Positions 41,480 to 50,518 of a DNA stretch of 61,977 nt are shown piece after piece. The stretch comes from Paludibacteraceae bacterium (GTDB taxonomy: Bacteria > Bacteroidota > Bacteroidia > Bacteroidales > Paludibacteraceae): positions 1 to 61,977 of the forward strand of contig JAGCWQ010000092.1 of NCBI GenBank assembly GCA_017961765.1, in the 5' to 3' direction. The notes under the pieces are model-generated. The model made no database searches. It saw only the letters and a list, made by a program, of their open reading frames with translations, and had not been told where the DNA came from. A program made the translations under genes and the position numbers. Positions within the stretch are counted from its first letter, which is position 1, and each line of letters begins with the position of its first letter.

Positions 41480-43411
41480 ATGAATAATGGTTTGCTTATA
41501 AGGCTATCAGGTTGGTATTTCTCCAAGAAGGCTTTGCCTTATTGGGGCGTTTTACTAATTGATTGTTTAGTCATATTCTGTTCTTATCTAATCTCTTTTT
41601 ATATACTGAATGGAGGTGGGTGGTTTCTGCATAGATTGGGATCTTGTGTTTTAGGGTCCTTTGCTTGTGTGTTGATCTATGCGGCCTTTTTCCGTATATT
41701 GCATACTTACACGGGTATCATCCGTTACTCTTCCTTTGTTGATATGTATCGGGTGGTGGGAGCCATGATGGCAGCTTCTGCTGTGACTTGGGTCCTTCAG
41801 TGGTCACTCCATGTCATGAAGTTTGGATCTCCTTACCTTTTGATGCCCAAAACCCGTTCCATAGTAATTGTCTTTTTCTTTGGCACTTTACTCTTGTGTT
41901 TGGAACGCTTGATGGTGAAAGCCGTATATGATATGTTGCGTGAGACGGGGACAAAGATGGCATTCGTCTATGGTGTTCGTGAGGGAGGAATCAGTATCGC
42001 AAAGAGTATTCGCAGCCAAGAGCCTCGCAAGTATAGATTGCGGGGATTCGTTTCTCCTACAGGAGAGTTGAATGGTTTGCTCTTGATGGGTGTGAAGGTT
42101 TATCCGGATGATGATGCGCTTTTGCTTCGGATGTTGCAGATGAATATCGACGCTTTGATTGTCTCTCCTTTGCAGAGCGATACGTTCCGAAATCGTACGG
42201 CATTGATTGATGGGCTCCTTCAAAACGGCATAAAGATATTGATGATGCCGCAGGCGGAGGAGTGGGATGGAAAATCCGAATTTTTGGAGGATCGTATGCA
42301 TGAGGTGGATATTGAGGACCTTCTTCCTCGTAAGAAGATTGAGGTGGATATGGATGCGATTGGAGCTTTGTTGAAGGGCAAGAAAATCTTGATTACGGGT
42401 GCTGCTGGATCAATTGGTTCGGAGATGGTTCGTCAAGTGGCTAAGTATAGTCCGGAACAGATGATTTTGATAGATCAGGCAGAGACTCCGATGCATGATA
42501 TTCGTCTGATGATGGCTCGCCAGTTCTCATACGTTAATTCTCAGACTATAGTTACTAGCATAGCTAATCAGCCAAGGATGGAGCATATTTTTAAGGAGTA
42601 TAGACCTGATTATGTATTCCATGCGGCTGCCTATAAACATGTTCCGATGATGGAGGACAATCCATCTGAGGCTGTCCAAAATAATATTTATGGAACGAGG
42701 GTGATCGCTGATTTGTCGGTGAAGTATGGTACAAAAAAATTCGTGATGGTCAGCACGGACAAAGCCGTTAATCCGACGAATGTGATGGGCTGTAGCAAGC
42801 GTATCTGTGAGATCTATTGCCAAAGCTTGAATAAGGCGATTGTCGAGGGTAAGGTGAAGGGAGAGACGCAATTTGTCACGACTCGCTTCGGTAATGTCTT
42901 GGGTAGCAACGGCTCTGTAATCCCGTTGTTTAGGGAGCAAATCAAGAATGGTGGTCCCGTCACGGTGACGCATCCTGATATCATCCGTTTCTTCATGTTG
43001 ATTTCGGAGGCTTGTAAGTTGGTCTTGGAAGCTGGAACCTTCGGAAAGGGTGGCGAAATCTTCGTCTTCGATATGGGTGACCCTGTTAAGATTGTGGATT
43101 TGGCAAAACGTATGATTTCTTTGAGTCATGCGAAAAATGTGGATATTGTCTTTACTGGCCTTCGTGATGGTGAGAAACTATACGAGGAGGTGTTGAACGA
43201 CTCGGAGAGTACCAAGCCGACGTTCCATCCTAAGATTAAGATTGCCTCTGTTCGTGAGTATGATTATGCAGATGCTTGTCGTAATGAGGAGCGTCTGTTG
43301 GCGGCGAGCCGTACTTACGATGATATGGAAATCGTAAAAATCATGAAGGAGATTGTCCCTGAGTTTAAGAGTCGGCATTCTAAATACGAGGTGCTGGATG
43401 TTAAAGACTAA
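41480..43411 (+). CDS. Membrane-bound nucleotide-sugar 4,6-dehydratase (WbpM/CapD/FlaA1-like)
   Basis: Enzymes of this kind convert UDP-GlcNAc to the 4-keto-6-deoxy form, the start of bacillosamine- and FucNAc-type sugars. This 643-residue long form begins with four membrane helices (about 15-150), then a CoA-binding-like Rossmann domain (about 155-260), and then the catalytic SDR domain: ILITGAAGSIGSEM (around 302-315), FHAAAYKHVPMMED, VSTDKAVNPTNVMGCSKR. In the last motif Met replaces the usual Tyr of Y-x-x-x-K, as in WbpM. ATG at 41480 is chosen over a TTG at 41474. Own promoter and terminator suggest a separately regulated gene that supplies both clusters. FlaA1-like function is well supported. 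Confidence 0.93.
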   Translation: MNNGLLIRLSGWYFSKKALPYWGVLLIDCLVIFCSYLISFYILNGGGWFLHRLGSCVLGSFACVLIYAAFFRILHTYTGIIRYSSFVDMYRVVGAMMAASAVTWVLQWSLHVMKFGSPYLLMPKTRSIVIVFFFGTLLLCLERLMVKAVYDMLRETGTKMAFVYGVREGGISIAKSIRSQEPRKYRLRGFVSPTGELNGLLLMGVKVYPDDDALLLRMLQMNIDALIVSPLQSDTFRNRTALIDGLLQNGIKILMMPQAEEWDGKSEFLEDRMHEVDIEDLLPRKKIEVDMDAIGALLKGKKILITGAAGSIGSEMVRQVAKYSPEQMILIDQAETPMHDIRLMMARQFSYVNSQTIVTSIANQPRMEHIFKEYRPDYVFHAAAYKHVPMMEDNPSEAVQNNIYGTRVIADLSVKYGTKKFVMVSTDKAVNPTNVMGCSKRICEIYCQSLNKAIVEGKVKGETQFVTTRFGNVLGSNGSVIPLFREQIKNGGPVTVTHPDIIRFFMLISEACKLVLEAGTFGKGGEIFVFDMGDPVKIVDLAKRMISLSHAKNVDIVFTGLRDGEKLYEEVLNDSESTKPTFHPKIKIASVREYDYADACRNEERLLAASRTYDDMEIVKIMKEIVPEFKSRHSKYEVLDVKD

Positions 43412-43478
43412 TTGGCAAGAATAGTAATAGTGTCTGCCAAACTGATTCTTCAGTTTCGGAGACCCGATAGCAGCATAG

Positions 43479-43511
43479 CCCCGCACATTTTGTGTGGGGT
43501 ATTGTTTTTTC
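43479..43511 (+). terminator. Rho-independent terminator after the dehydratase
   Basis: CCCCGCACA (43479-43487) pairs with TGTGTGGGG (43491-43499, one G-T wobble), followed by TATTGTTTTTTC. It ends the transcript from 41480 and lies 20 nt before the next gene. Confidence 0.8.
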
Positions 43512-43530
43512 AGACGAATATGTGGATGAT

Positions 43531-44238
43531 ATGAATAAATACGTTGATCTTTTTATTGATTTTGATGATACGTTGTATGATACTCGAGGAAACTCTGTCA
43601 TAGCTTTGGGCGAATTGTTTGAGCAATGTCAGTTGTCCCGTTACTTCTCTGACCCAGAGGTTTTCTATAAGGCTTATTGGGAAGCGAACGTGAGTCTATG
43701 GGCTCTTTATGCTAAAGGGGAGATAACTCGTGATTTCTTAATCGTGGAACGTTTTCGGATTCCTTTGTCCAAGGGGGTGGGTCTACAACCGACGGAGGCC
43801 TATTGTTTGGATTTGAGCGATAAGTTTCTTGATCTTTGTTCTTCAAAATCGGGTGTGATAGAGGGCGCTAGAGAACTCTTGGCCTATCTCAAGGGAAAAG
43901 GCTATCGGATGCACATTTGTAGTAATGGATTCCATGAAGTGCAGTATAAGAAGTTGCGCTCTTCGGGTCTCACTGATTTCTTCGATACGGTTATCTTGAG
44001 CGAGGATGCAGGAGCAAATAAGCCATCTAAAATCTTCTTCGATTATGCTTTGGAAAGAACGCAGGCCAATCCATCCACGACGTTGATGATAGGAGATAAT
44101 TATAGTACGGATATAGAAGGCGCTATGAATGCGGGCTTGGATACATTGTTGTTTCGACGTTGGGATCCTTCGTTTATCCCACCTCGTCCGGTGACCTACG
44201 TGGTTGATTCTCTGCGGGAGATTCAGTCGGTGTTATAG
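43531..44238 (+). CDS. HAD-family noncanonical nucleotidase, YjjG-like
   Basis: This 235-residue HAD hydrolase begins MNKYVDLFIDFDDTLYDT with the D-x-D nucleophile motif at residues 10-12 (FIDFDDTLY), has the cap-domain region about 20-95, the ICSNGFHEVQYKKL motif II/III (around 130-143), K-P in GANKPSKIFFD, and IGDNYSTDIEGAMNAG (around 189-204). YjjG family members dephosphorylate unusual pyrimidine 5'-nucleotides. I start at 43531; a GTG at 43492 lies inside the terminator. The gene is followed by a two-way terminator. The enzyme is probably a housekeeping function unrelated to the glycan genes. Confidence 0.87.
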   Translation: MNKYVDLFIDFDDTLYDTRGNSVIALGELFEQCQLSRYFSDPEVFYKAYWEANVSLWALYAKGEITRDFLIVERFRIPLSKGVGLQPTEAYCLDLSDKFLDLCSSKSGVIEGARELLAYLKGKGYRMHICSNGFHEVQYKKLRSSGLTDFFDTVILSEDAGANKPSKIFFDYALERTQANPSTTLMIGDNYSTDIEGAMNAGLDTLLFRRWDPSFIPPRPVTYVVDSLREIQSVL

Positions 44239-44254
44239 AGGCATAGAAGAGACG

Positions 44255-44294
44255 AAAATCGGGGACAAGTTTTTCAAACCTTGCCCCCGATTTT
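44255..44294. terminator. Bidirectional terminator between convergent genes
   Basis: AAAATCGGGG (44255-44264) pairs with CCCCGATTTT (44285-44294), continued inside by CAAG/CTTG. A and T tracts lie on both outer edges, so it can serve the nucleotidase from the left and the acyl-CoA ligase from the right. Confidence 0.85.
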
Positions 44295-44310
44295 TGTATT
44301 TGGCATTTAA

Positions 44311-45969
44311 TTATTTCTTGCTGTCCTCCTTGCGGATATCAACACGTTTGATTTTTCCGCTGATGGTCTTTGGCAACTCATCGACGAATTCAATCACACG
44401 TGGATATTTGTAAGGGGCTGTAGTACGCTTAACATGGTCCTGCAACTCTTTGATGAGTTCGTCACCTGCTTTTGATTTGTACTCTTTGGAGAGAACGATA
44501 GTAGCTTTGATAACTTGTCCCCTGATTTCGTCAGGGACACCTGTGATTGCACATTCCACTACAGCAGGGTGCGTCATCAAGGCACTTTCTACTTCGAAAG
44601 GGCCGATTCTATAGCCGGAACTCTTGATTACGTCATCCGTACGGCCGACGAACCAGAAGTAGCCGTCTTCATCTCTCCAAGCGATGTCTCCCGTATGGTA
44701 AATATTGTCGTGGAATGCCTCCTTGGTCTTCTCTGGATCTCGGTAGTACTCCTTGAAGAGACCAACAGGATGCCATCTGTCTGTCTTGACAACGATTTCG
44801 CCTTGCTCACCGTCCTCCGCTCTTCTTCCGTCGCCCGTGATGAGGTCGATGTCGTAGGCAGGATTAGGAACTCCCATGGAACCTGGTTTTGGCTCCATCC
44901 ATGGGAAGGTGGCGATGGTGACAGTTGTCTCGGTTTGTCCGAATCCTTCCATCAATTTCACGCCCGTAGCCTCTTTGAAGGCTTCATATACAGCAGGGTT
45001 CAAGGCTTCTCCGGCGATGGTGCAGTATTTCAAAGAGGAGAGGTTGAACTTGTGCAAGTCCTCCTTGATCATGAAACGGAAGATGGTCGGAGGCGCACAG
45101 AAAGAGGTAATCTTGTACTTCTCAATCATCTTCAGCATATCGGCTGGCGTGAATTTCTCGTGGTCGTATACGAATACGGTCGCACCAGAGAACCATTGTC
45201 CGTAGAGTTTCCCCCATACGGCTTTACCCCAACCTGTATCGGCTACGGTAAGGTGTAGGCTATCCTCGTGTAGGTTATGCCAATATTTTCCAGTTACGAT
45301 ATGTCCGAGCGGATAAGTGAAAGAGTGTGCTACCATCTTTGGGTTGCCGGTCGTTCCTGAAGTGAAGTACATCAAGGAGATGTCATCGTTGGTGTTTGGA
45401 TGCTCTGGCTTTACAAATGGAGCGGCATTCTCTATGCCTTTGTGGAAATCTTCCCATCCTGCTGGAACATTAGGTCCAACAGAGATGATTTTCTCTATGG
45501 AAGGCGACTCTGGTAGGGAGTCTTCGATATGTTTCAATATCAAGTCGGTTCCGTCTGCTACGATGGCTTTGATTGTCGCTGCGTTGGCACGGTATACAAT
45601 GTCTTTCTTGGTGAGCAGGTGTGTAGCAGGAATGACTACGGCTCCGATTTTGTGGAGGGCGATGATGGAGAACCAAAATTCATATCGACGTTTGAGTATC
45701 AACATGACCATATCACCCTTCCCGATTCCCAAGGATTGGAAGTAAGAGGCTGTCTTGTCAGTCTCGCGCTTCATGTCGGCGAAGGTGAAGTCGATATGTT
45801 CTCCTTTGTCGTTCGTCCAACAGAGAGCCACCTTCTCAGGTTGTTCCTTCGCCCATCCGTCCACTACATCGTAGGCGAAGTTGAAGTTCTCCGGAACAAT
45901 GATTTTGAAGTTCTTTTTGAAGTCGTCTAAAGAGTCGAACTTCGTCTTTGACAAATATTTTTCGAGCAT
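44311..45969 (-). CDS. AMP-dependent acyl-CoA synthetase (acetyl/medium-chain type)
   Basis: This adenylate-forming enzyme of 552 residues would activate a carboxylic acid with ATP and CoA. The phosphate loop is YFTSGTTGNPKMV (around 200-212), then APPTIFRFM, GEALNPAVYEAF, EGFGQTETT (around 340-348), HTGDIAWRDEDGYFWFVGR and the hinge DDVIKSSGYRIGP, with the C-terminal catalytic lysine in ISGKIKR. It resembles the medium-chain/benzoate-type ligases (MACS) more than acetyl-CoA synthetase. It follows the XRE/cupin regulator, a gene order I recall in other Bacteroidales genomes, and so is probably controlled by it. The physiological substrate is unknown. Confidence 0.88.
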   Translation of the reverse strand: MLEKYLSKTKFDSLDDFKKNFKIIVPENFNFAYDVVDGWAKEQPEKVALCWTNDKGEHIDFTFADMKRETDKTASYFQSLGIGKGDMVMLILKRRYEFWFSIIALHKIGAVVIPATHLLTKKDIVYRANAATIKAIVADGTDLILKHIEDSLPESPSIEKIISVGPNVPAGWEDFHKGIENAAPFVKPEHPNTNDDISLMYFTSGTTGNPKMVAHSFTYPLGHIVTGKYWHNLHEDSLHLTVADTGWGKAVWGKLYGQWFSGATVFVYDHEKFTPADMLKMIEKYKITSFCAPPTIFRFMIKEDLHKFNLSSLKYCTIAGEALNPAVYEAFKEATGVKLMEGFGQTETTVTIATFPWMEPKPGSMGVPNPAYDIDLITGDGRRAEDGEQGEIVVKTDRWHPVGLFKEYYRDPEKTKEAFHDNIYHTGDIAWRDEDGYFWFVGRTDDVIKSSGYRIGPFEVESALMTHPAVVECAITGVPDEIRGQVIKATIVLSKEYKSKAGDELIKELQDHVKRTTAPYKYPRVIEFVDELPKTISGKIKRVDIRKEDSKK

Positions 45970-46033
45970 TGCTGTTTATTGTTTAGGCGTGCTTTTGACT
46001 CAGAGTTTGCGTCCAGCCACCTACTGTTATTAA

Positions 46034-46582
46034 TTACATGATTATTGCGAGGAATCGAACTGTCTTCCCGTCGAGGGCTTTCATTCCGTGCATGATTCCT
46101 GAGTCGAAGTAGATGCTGTCTCCCTCTTCAAGAACCATCTCTTTGCCGTTGAGGCTAAGCATCATACGGCCTTCAAGCACCATGTTGAACTCTTGTCCTG
46201 GATGGGAATTGAGGTGGATGGGCTTGTCGTTGGGCTCGACCGTAACCACGTAAGGGTCTGATTTCCTGTTGATGAAGCCTGCTGCCAAGGATTGATATTT
46301 GTATGCCTTCGTACGCTCCATGGCCGTTCCTTGCCCTTTGCGGGTGAGGTAGTAGGACCGCATGTGGGGGTCTTCTCCGAAAAGGAGGGATGTCATCTCT
46401 ACTCCGTATTTTTGGGATATGCGGTGCAAGATGCTTACTGGAATGTCTTTCTCTCCACTCTCGTAAGAGATATACTCTTCTTTGCTGATGGAGCAGACAT
46501 CGGCGAGTTCCTGCTCTGAGACTTCCAACGCGTCGCGCAGCCCCTTCAGTCTTTCGGCTATTTGCTTGATTTGCTCGTTCAT
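46034..46582 (-). CDS. XRE-type HTH regulator with C-terminal cupin domain
   Basis: This 182-residue protein has an N-terminal helix-turn-helix (about 10-65) with LRDALEVSEQELADVCSISKEEYISYESGEKDIP and a C-terminal cupin (about 105-180) with HLNSHPGQEFNMVLEGRMML and EGDSIYFDSGIMHGMKAL (both quoted in shorter form). Cupin-HTH regulators usually sense a small molecule and repress or activate neighbouring metabolic genes. It stands 10 nt after proC and 64 nt before the acyl-CoA ligase on the same strand. The ligand is unknown; control of the ligase is an inference from position. Confidence 0.87.
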   Translation of the reverse strand: MNEQIKQIAERLKGLRDALEVSEQELADVCSISKEEYISYESGEKDIPVSILHRISQKYGVEMTSLLFGEDPHMRSYYLTRKGQGTAMERTKAYKYQSLAAGFINRKSDPYVVTVEPNDKPIHLNSHPGQEFNMVLEGRMMLSLNGKEMVLEEGDSIYFDSGIMHGMKALDGKTVRFLAIIM

Positions 46583-46592
46583 GGTCGTTGTT

Positions 46593-47372
46593 TTATTTGT
46601 TTGCCTTTATTCCTTTAATGACGGCGTTTGTAAATCCATATTCTTCCATGGCGTTAAGTCCTTTGATGGTCCATCCGCCAGGGGTGGTCACCTTGTCGAT
46701 TTCTGCTTCGGCGTTGGATTTGTTTTGTAGAATCAATTGAGCGGCGCCAATCATCGTTTGTGCGATAACTTCTTGTGCGATGTCTGGACGGATGCCCAAT
46801 TCGACAGCGCCCTCTGTTGCGGCACGTAAGTAACGTAGCGCATAGGCGATTCCACAGGAAGAGACGGACGTGAATGCTCCCATTTGGGATTCTGGTATGG
46901 AGATAGCTCTTCCTAATTTGCTGAATGTCTCTACAATGAGTTGCTCTTGCTCAGGTGTCACGTTAAGAGAGGAGACGAACGTCATGCTCTCGCGAAGTGA
47001 CATGGCCGTGTTGGGCAACAAACGGAAAAGAGAAAAGTCGTTGCCAATCAATGCGGCAATGTCTTTCAGATTGACTCCAGCAGCAATCGAGATGACTGTG
47101 TGTTGCTTTGGGTTTAGCGAGTTTTTGATTCCGTTGAGAACGGTTTCCACTAACCATGGCTTAACAGCAATGACGACGTACTCTGCTGATTTTAGCACTT
47201 CATTGTTATTCGTCGTGGTGAAAATGTTCTTGTTTAGCTTCTTGATGCCTTCCAACGTCTTCTCACTGGCATCTGCGATAAACAAATCTTCTGCTTTACA
47301 TACTTTGCTGAGGTACAATCCTTTGATGATTGCGCCTCCCATGTTCCCTGCACCAATAAATGCTATCTTCAT
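46593..47372 (-). CDS. proC: Pyrroline-5-carboxylate reductase
   Basis: The enzyme reduces pyrroline-5-carboxylate to proline with NAD(P)H, the last step of proline synthesis in the cytoplasm. At 259 residues it is the usual size. The dinucleotide motif is FIGAGNMGGAIIKG (around 4-17), followed by VIAVKPW, and the C-terminal dimer domain contains SVSSCGIAYALRYLRA (around 169-184) and VTTPGGWTIKGL. It is the first gene of a three-gene - strand group with the regulator and acyl-CoA ligase, with a promoter box 54 nt upstream. The link between proline synthesis and the ligase is not obvious. Confidence 0.92.
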   Translation of the reverse strand: MKIAFIGAGNMGGAIIKGLYLSKVCKAEDLFIADASEKTLEGIKKLNKNIFTTTNNNEVLKSAEYVVIAVKPWLVETVLNGIKNSLNPKQHTVISIAAGVNLKDIAALIGNDFSLFRLLPNTAMSLRESMTFVSSLNVTPEQEQLIVETFSKLGRAISIPESQMGAFTSVSSCGIAYALRYLRAATEGAVELGIRPDIAQEVIAQTMIGAAQLILQNKSNAEAEIDKVTTPGGWTIKGLNAMEEYGFTNAVIKGIKANK

Positions 47373-47425
47373 ATCTGAAATTTTATTTATAGAACCTTCT
47401 TAAAGAATCCCTTGTCTTTATTCTG

Positions 47426-47433
47426 CAAAGATA
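47426..47433 (-). promoter_or_regulatory. TATCTTTG box (-7) upstream of proC
   Basis: On the - strand TATCTTTG matches TAnnTTTG 54 nt before the proC start codon. No exact TTTG is seen 19-21 nt upstream. It would drive proC, the regulator and the ligase. Confidence 0.5.
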
Positions 47434-47492
47434 TTGTTTTCAGTCGATAAAGGAGATATAAATTGGCTGAAAAGTGCGTCGATTTGTTTCGT

Positions 47493-47957
47493 TTAGAAAT
47501 CAAAAAAAGAGGAAATGTGAATGGTTAGGAACCCTCCTTGGTTGAATATTTGATCCAACGTTTTCACGGTGTCGTCCACGATGGCTATCTGTTTTTCTCC
47601 TCTCTCTTCCTTGATTTTCTTCAGGACTTCGATCTTTTTTGATTTCTCTTCCACAAATAGGATGTTCTCCTTGCGAATGTTGTAATTTCTTGTGACGAAC
47701 CCTCCTTTCGCATCGATTTCAAAGGGAGAGGCGACGGAGCATACATAGACATCCTTTGGATCCATTCCCTGGATAAATTGTTGCAATTTGGGGAGTGGGT
47801 TGATTTGGCAGTAGGGATTGTCTGTCTCCGATTTGAAGGCTTCGTCCCAAATGGAGGCATAGTGGCAATTCTCGCCAAATTCGTAGGCTGCCAAGACCCC
47901 GTCGATGTCAAAAACGACGATCCCTTTCTTTATCTTTTCGATTAGTTGCTTGCTCAT
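47493..47957 (-). CDS. Small HAD-superfamily hydrolase
   Basis: This 154-residue protein has the HAD core: VVFDIDGVLAAYEF (around 13-26) gives the D-x-D nucleophile pair, CSVASPFEID provides a motif II serine region, the K in KSKKIEVLKKI is in the position of motif III, and AIVDDTVKTL (around 126-135) supplies the D-D motif IV. It lacks a large cap domain, so it could act on a macromolecule or small phosphate. It follows the transporter gene by 7 nt. No named family is recognised; phosphatase activity is likely from the motifs. Confidence 0.75.
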   Translation of the reverse strand: MSKQLIEKIKKGIVVFDIDGVLAAYEFGENCHYASIWDEAFKSETDNPYCQINPLPKLQQFIQGMDPKDVYVCSVASPFEIDAKGGFVTRNYNIRKENILFVEEKSKKIEVLKKIKEERGEKQIAIVDDTVKTLDQIFNQGGFLTIHISSFFDF

Positions 47958-47964
47958 GTTCTCG

Positions 47965-48915
47965 TTATTTTGCCTTTCGGTTGTGGTTCCACATTTGGAA
48001 GGAGTTGACTAAGTTCTGCCATAGTACGTAGGAGGCAGGCGCAATGGCAACTATCGGGTTGAAGAAGGTTTGTGCCATCCAGATGGCCAGGATGGTGTTT
48101 TTCTGTCCCAAGGCTTGTCCTCCAGCTATGGTGTTGTCGAATCGTTTGCCAACTCGTCGGCCTGTGGCGAAGAGTAGGAGACAGACGACAAGGGCTATGC
48201 CTGCTACGCATAGTGCACTCCTTTGCAGGGTGGCATCCATCTTCAGCAGGTCAGTGGTGGTGCGTGCCATCAGCAACGCCAAGGCCAAAACCCAGAGCCA
48301 GAAGGAGATGCTTTGTCTTGTCCGGATATATTCGTGGACTTTCGGCACGAATCGTTTAAGCAATATTGCCAATATGAAAGGGAATAGGGCTAAGGGTACG
48401 ACCTTTATGCAAATGATGAAAAATGCCTCCAAAAAACTTAAGTCGGCCTCCGCTGTCCCGTGTGCTCCTAAAAGGGAGAAGGCGAGAGGGGCGATGATGG
48501 CAATCGCCAAATTGCTGGATATGCTGTAGGTTGCGAGACAGGCAACATTTCCTCCGAGGAGTCCTGTTATGACAGGGGCGGATGTGGCTGTCGGAGCCAA
48601 TATGCAGATGAGGGCACCTTCGGCAGCGTGTTGGTTGAAGTGGTATAACAGTGCGTAGGCAAGTATGCATCCTCCCAATTGAATGCCTGCCAGCCAATAA
48701 TGCAAATGGTTCGCTTTCATCTGCTTAGGCGATATCTTGCAGTATGTGATTAGCAACATGACGAAGAGCATGTACTTCGTTATGAAGGTGATGTCCTTTA
48801 ACGGCTCATCCATGAAATGACTTGTGATGAAAGACACGTCGGTGAAGAGATTGTGTGCCACGATGCCGAACATCATGGAAATGAAGAGAGCGTATGTCTT
48901 GAAGAACTTGAGCAT
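47965..48915 (-). CDS. Bile-acid:Na+ symporter-like (BASS) membrane transporter
   Basis: The 316-residue protein has about nine to ten hydrophobic helices and resembles the BASS superfamily. LAPTATSAPVITGLLGGNVA (around 126-145) is in the place of the crossover motif that binds sodium in helix 4, and a later TFFNPIVAIAPASY holds a second such segment. Substrate classes of the superfamily include bile acids, pantoate and other organic anions, so the cargo here is not fixed. It lies between a flippase gene (39 nt upstream) and a HAD gene (7 nt downstream) on one strand. Two to four residues of the usual motif cannot be compared by eye. Confidence 0.78.
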   Translation of the reverse strand: MLKFFKTYALFISMMFGIVAHNLFTDVSFITSHFMDEPLKDITFITKYMLFVMLLITYCKISPKQMKANHLHYWLAGIQLGGCILAYALLYHFNQHAAEGALICILAPTATSAPVITGLLGGNVACLATYSISSNLAIAIIAPLAFSLLGAHGTAEADLSFLEAFFIICIKVVPLALFPFILAILLKRFVPKVHEYIRTRQSISFWLWVLALALLMARTTTDLLKMDATLQRSALCVAGIALVVCLLLFATGRRVGKRFDNTIAGGQALGQKNTILAIWMAQTFFNPIVAIAPASYVLWQNLVNSFQMWNHNRKAK

Positions 48916-48954
48916 CTTGTTGTTTATACTTTGTTGAGAATGAGACGTCTGTCG

Positions 48955-50448
48955 TTATTTCTTTGAAACCAACTTCCCGATGACAGGGATGGCTTGCAAT
49001 GGCAAATCCCGTTTGATGAAAAAGACGATATAAAGGAGGAGCAGTGCGGTGTTGACTCCGTATTTGATGAGGGTGCCTTCCTCCGCCACTAGTTGGCTTA
49101 TGCCGAACAATGCCATTGCCACTACGAAGTAGAGGAGAATGGATTTCAAATCGTATTTTATCGGATAGTACTTTTGTCCGAGGAGGTAAGAGATGAGCAT
49201 GATGACGAAATAGCAGCAGAATGAGGCTGCCGCAGATGCCATGTAGCTGTAGGTCGGTACGAATAGAATGTTGACGGCAAAGGTGATGCACATTCCCAAG
49301 AAGGAGAGGTAGGCGCCGTATCGCGTCATATCTACCAATTTATACCAGATCGATAGGTTGAAGAAGATTCCTTGGAAAATGTAGGACATTAGTACGATAG
49401 GGACGACGCGCAGTCCGACCCAATAGCTGTCTTTTATGATGAATTTTAGGATGTCGAGATAAAATATCATTCCGAGGAATATCAGTAGGGAGAAGATGAT
49501 GAAGAACTTCATCGCATCGGCATACTCTCCCCGTTTGTCGCCTCCTTTGTTTTGGGCAAAGACGTAGGGCTCGTAGGCGTACCGGAAAGCTTGGGTGAAG
49601 ACCATCATGACCATGGCTACTTTGAAGCAGGCTCCGTAAATGCCCAATTCAGTCCGGGCTAATTGTGGATCGTCAATCAAGTAAGGGAAAACAATCTTGT
49701 CGGCCGTTTGGTTCATGATGCCGGCTATTCCCAAAAGGAGCAACGGCAATGAGTAGTTTAGCATCTTTTTTAGTAGCCCCTTGTCGAATTGGAAATGAGC
49801 TTTCCTTATTTCGGGAAGAAGCGTTGCTGTGCAGAAAAGGCAAGCGATGAGGTTGGCGACAAATACGTATCCTACGCCGTAGCTAGGGTCGTAGAACCAA
49901 TCTACGGTGCCAGGGGCATGGACCATCAAGTATGGACAGCCCAAGAGGAAGAAGAGGTTGAACGCAATCGTCACGATAATCTTGGCGAGGGTGAGCATTG
50001 CAAACTTGGATGCCTTGTTCTGATAGCGTAAGTGGGCGAACGGGATGGTACAGAACGCATCGAGTGCCACGATGATGGAAATATAGGCAATATACTCCGC
50101 ATGGTCGGAATAGCCCAACAGGTTGGCGATGGGTTGCGCAAAGAAGTATCCGATTAGTGCGAAGATTGTCGATGTGCTGCCGATGCAGATAAGGGTGTTG
50201 CTATAGACTTGGCTGGCATCTTCTCCCTCTTTGTTGGCGAAACGGAAGAATCCGGTTTCCATGCCGTAGGTGAGGATGACGAGCAGGAGGGCTGTCCAAG
50301 CGTAAAGGTTGGTCACGGTTCCATACTCTGCCGAGCTTTCCAAAATGTATGTGTAGAGGGGAACAAGGCACCAGTTGAGAAATTTCCCTAAAATATTGCT
50401 GATTCCATATATGGCGGTCTGCTTCGCCAAATTTTTCATTTCTGACAT
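48955..50448 (-). CDS. Polysaccharide flippase-like membrane protein (second MOP-type)
   Basis: The true start is the ATG at 50448 (MSEMKNLAKQ); longer frames run into tRNA-Phe. The 497-residue product has about 14 hydrophobic helices and begins like Wzx/MurJ-type transporters with LAKQTAIYGISNILGKFL. PLYTYILESSAEYG and GMETGFFRFANKE are typical of the Bacteroidota lipopolysaccharide-biosynthesis exporter family. It may flip a lipid-linked glycan, but no glycosyltransferases are adjacent. Its transcript begins beyond a strong terminator of the tRNA, with only about 25 nt between, so expression may rely on read-through. Confidence 0.87.
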   Translation of the reverse strand: MSEMKNLAKQTAIYGISNILGKFLNWCLVPLYTYILESSAEYGTVTNLYAWTALLLVILTYGMETGFFRFANKEGEDASQVYSNTLICIGSTSTIFALIGYFFAQPIANLLGYSDHAEYIAYISIIVALDAFCTIPFAHLRYQNKASKFAMLTLAKIIVTIAFNLFFLLGCPYLMVHAPGTVDWFYDPSYGVGYVFVANLIACLFCTATLLPEIRKAHFQFDKGLLKKMLNYSLPLLLLGIAGIMNQTADKIVFPYLIDDPQLARTELGIYGACFKVAMVMMVFTQAFRYAYEPYVFAQNKGGDKRGEYADAMKFFIIFSLLIFLGMIFYLDILKFIIKDSYWVGLRVVPIVLMSYIFQGIFFNLSIWYKLVDMTRYGAYLSFLGMCITFAVNILFVPTYSYMASAAASFCCYFVIMLISYLLGQKYYPIKYDLKSILLYFVVAMALFGISQLVAEEGTLIKYGVNTALLLLYIVFFIKRDLPLQAIPVIGKLVSKK

Positions 50449-50474
50449 AATTCCTGTCGTTTTTGCTATTCTAT

Positions 50475-50517
50475 AAAAAACAAAGAAAGCGATAATCCTC
50501 ATTATCGCTTTCTTTGT
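50475..50517 (-). terminator. 17-bp stem terminator following tRNA-Phe
   Basis: ACAAAGAAAGCGATAAT (50480-50496) pairs perfectly with ATTATCGCTTTCTTTGT (50501-50517) around a 4-nt loop. On the - strand it is followed by a run of T (50475-50480). It terminates the tRNA transcript just before the flippase gene. Confidence 0.9.
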
Positions 50518-50518
50518 G

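Noticed and set aside
1-43411. Invertible capsule promoters with flanking inverted repeats and UpxY/UpxZ regulators, as in Bacteroides capsules.
   Set aside because: No such regulator genes or paired inverted repeats flanking a promoter were found; the true start of the first cluster lies outside the window.
43492-43530. Longer start (GTG at 43492) for the YjjG-like gene.
   Set aside because: It lies inside the preceding terminator hairpin, and the HAD motif begins directly after the ATG at 43531.
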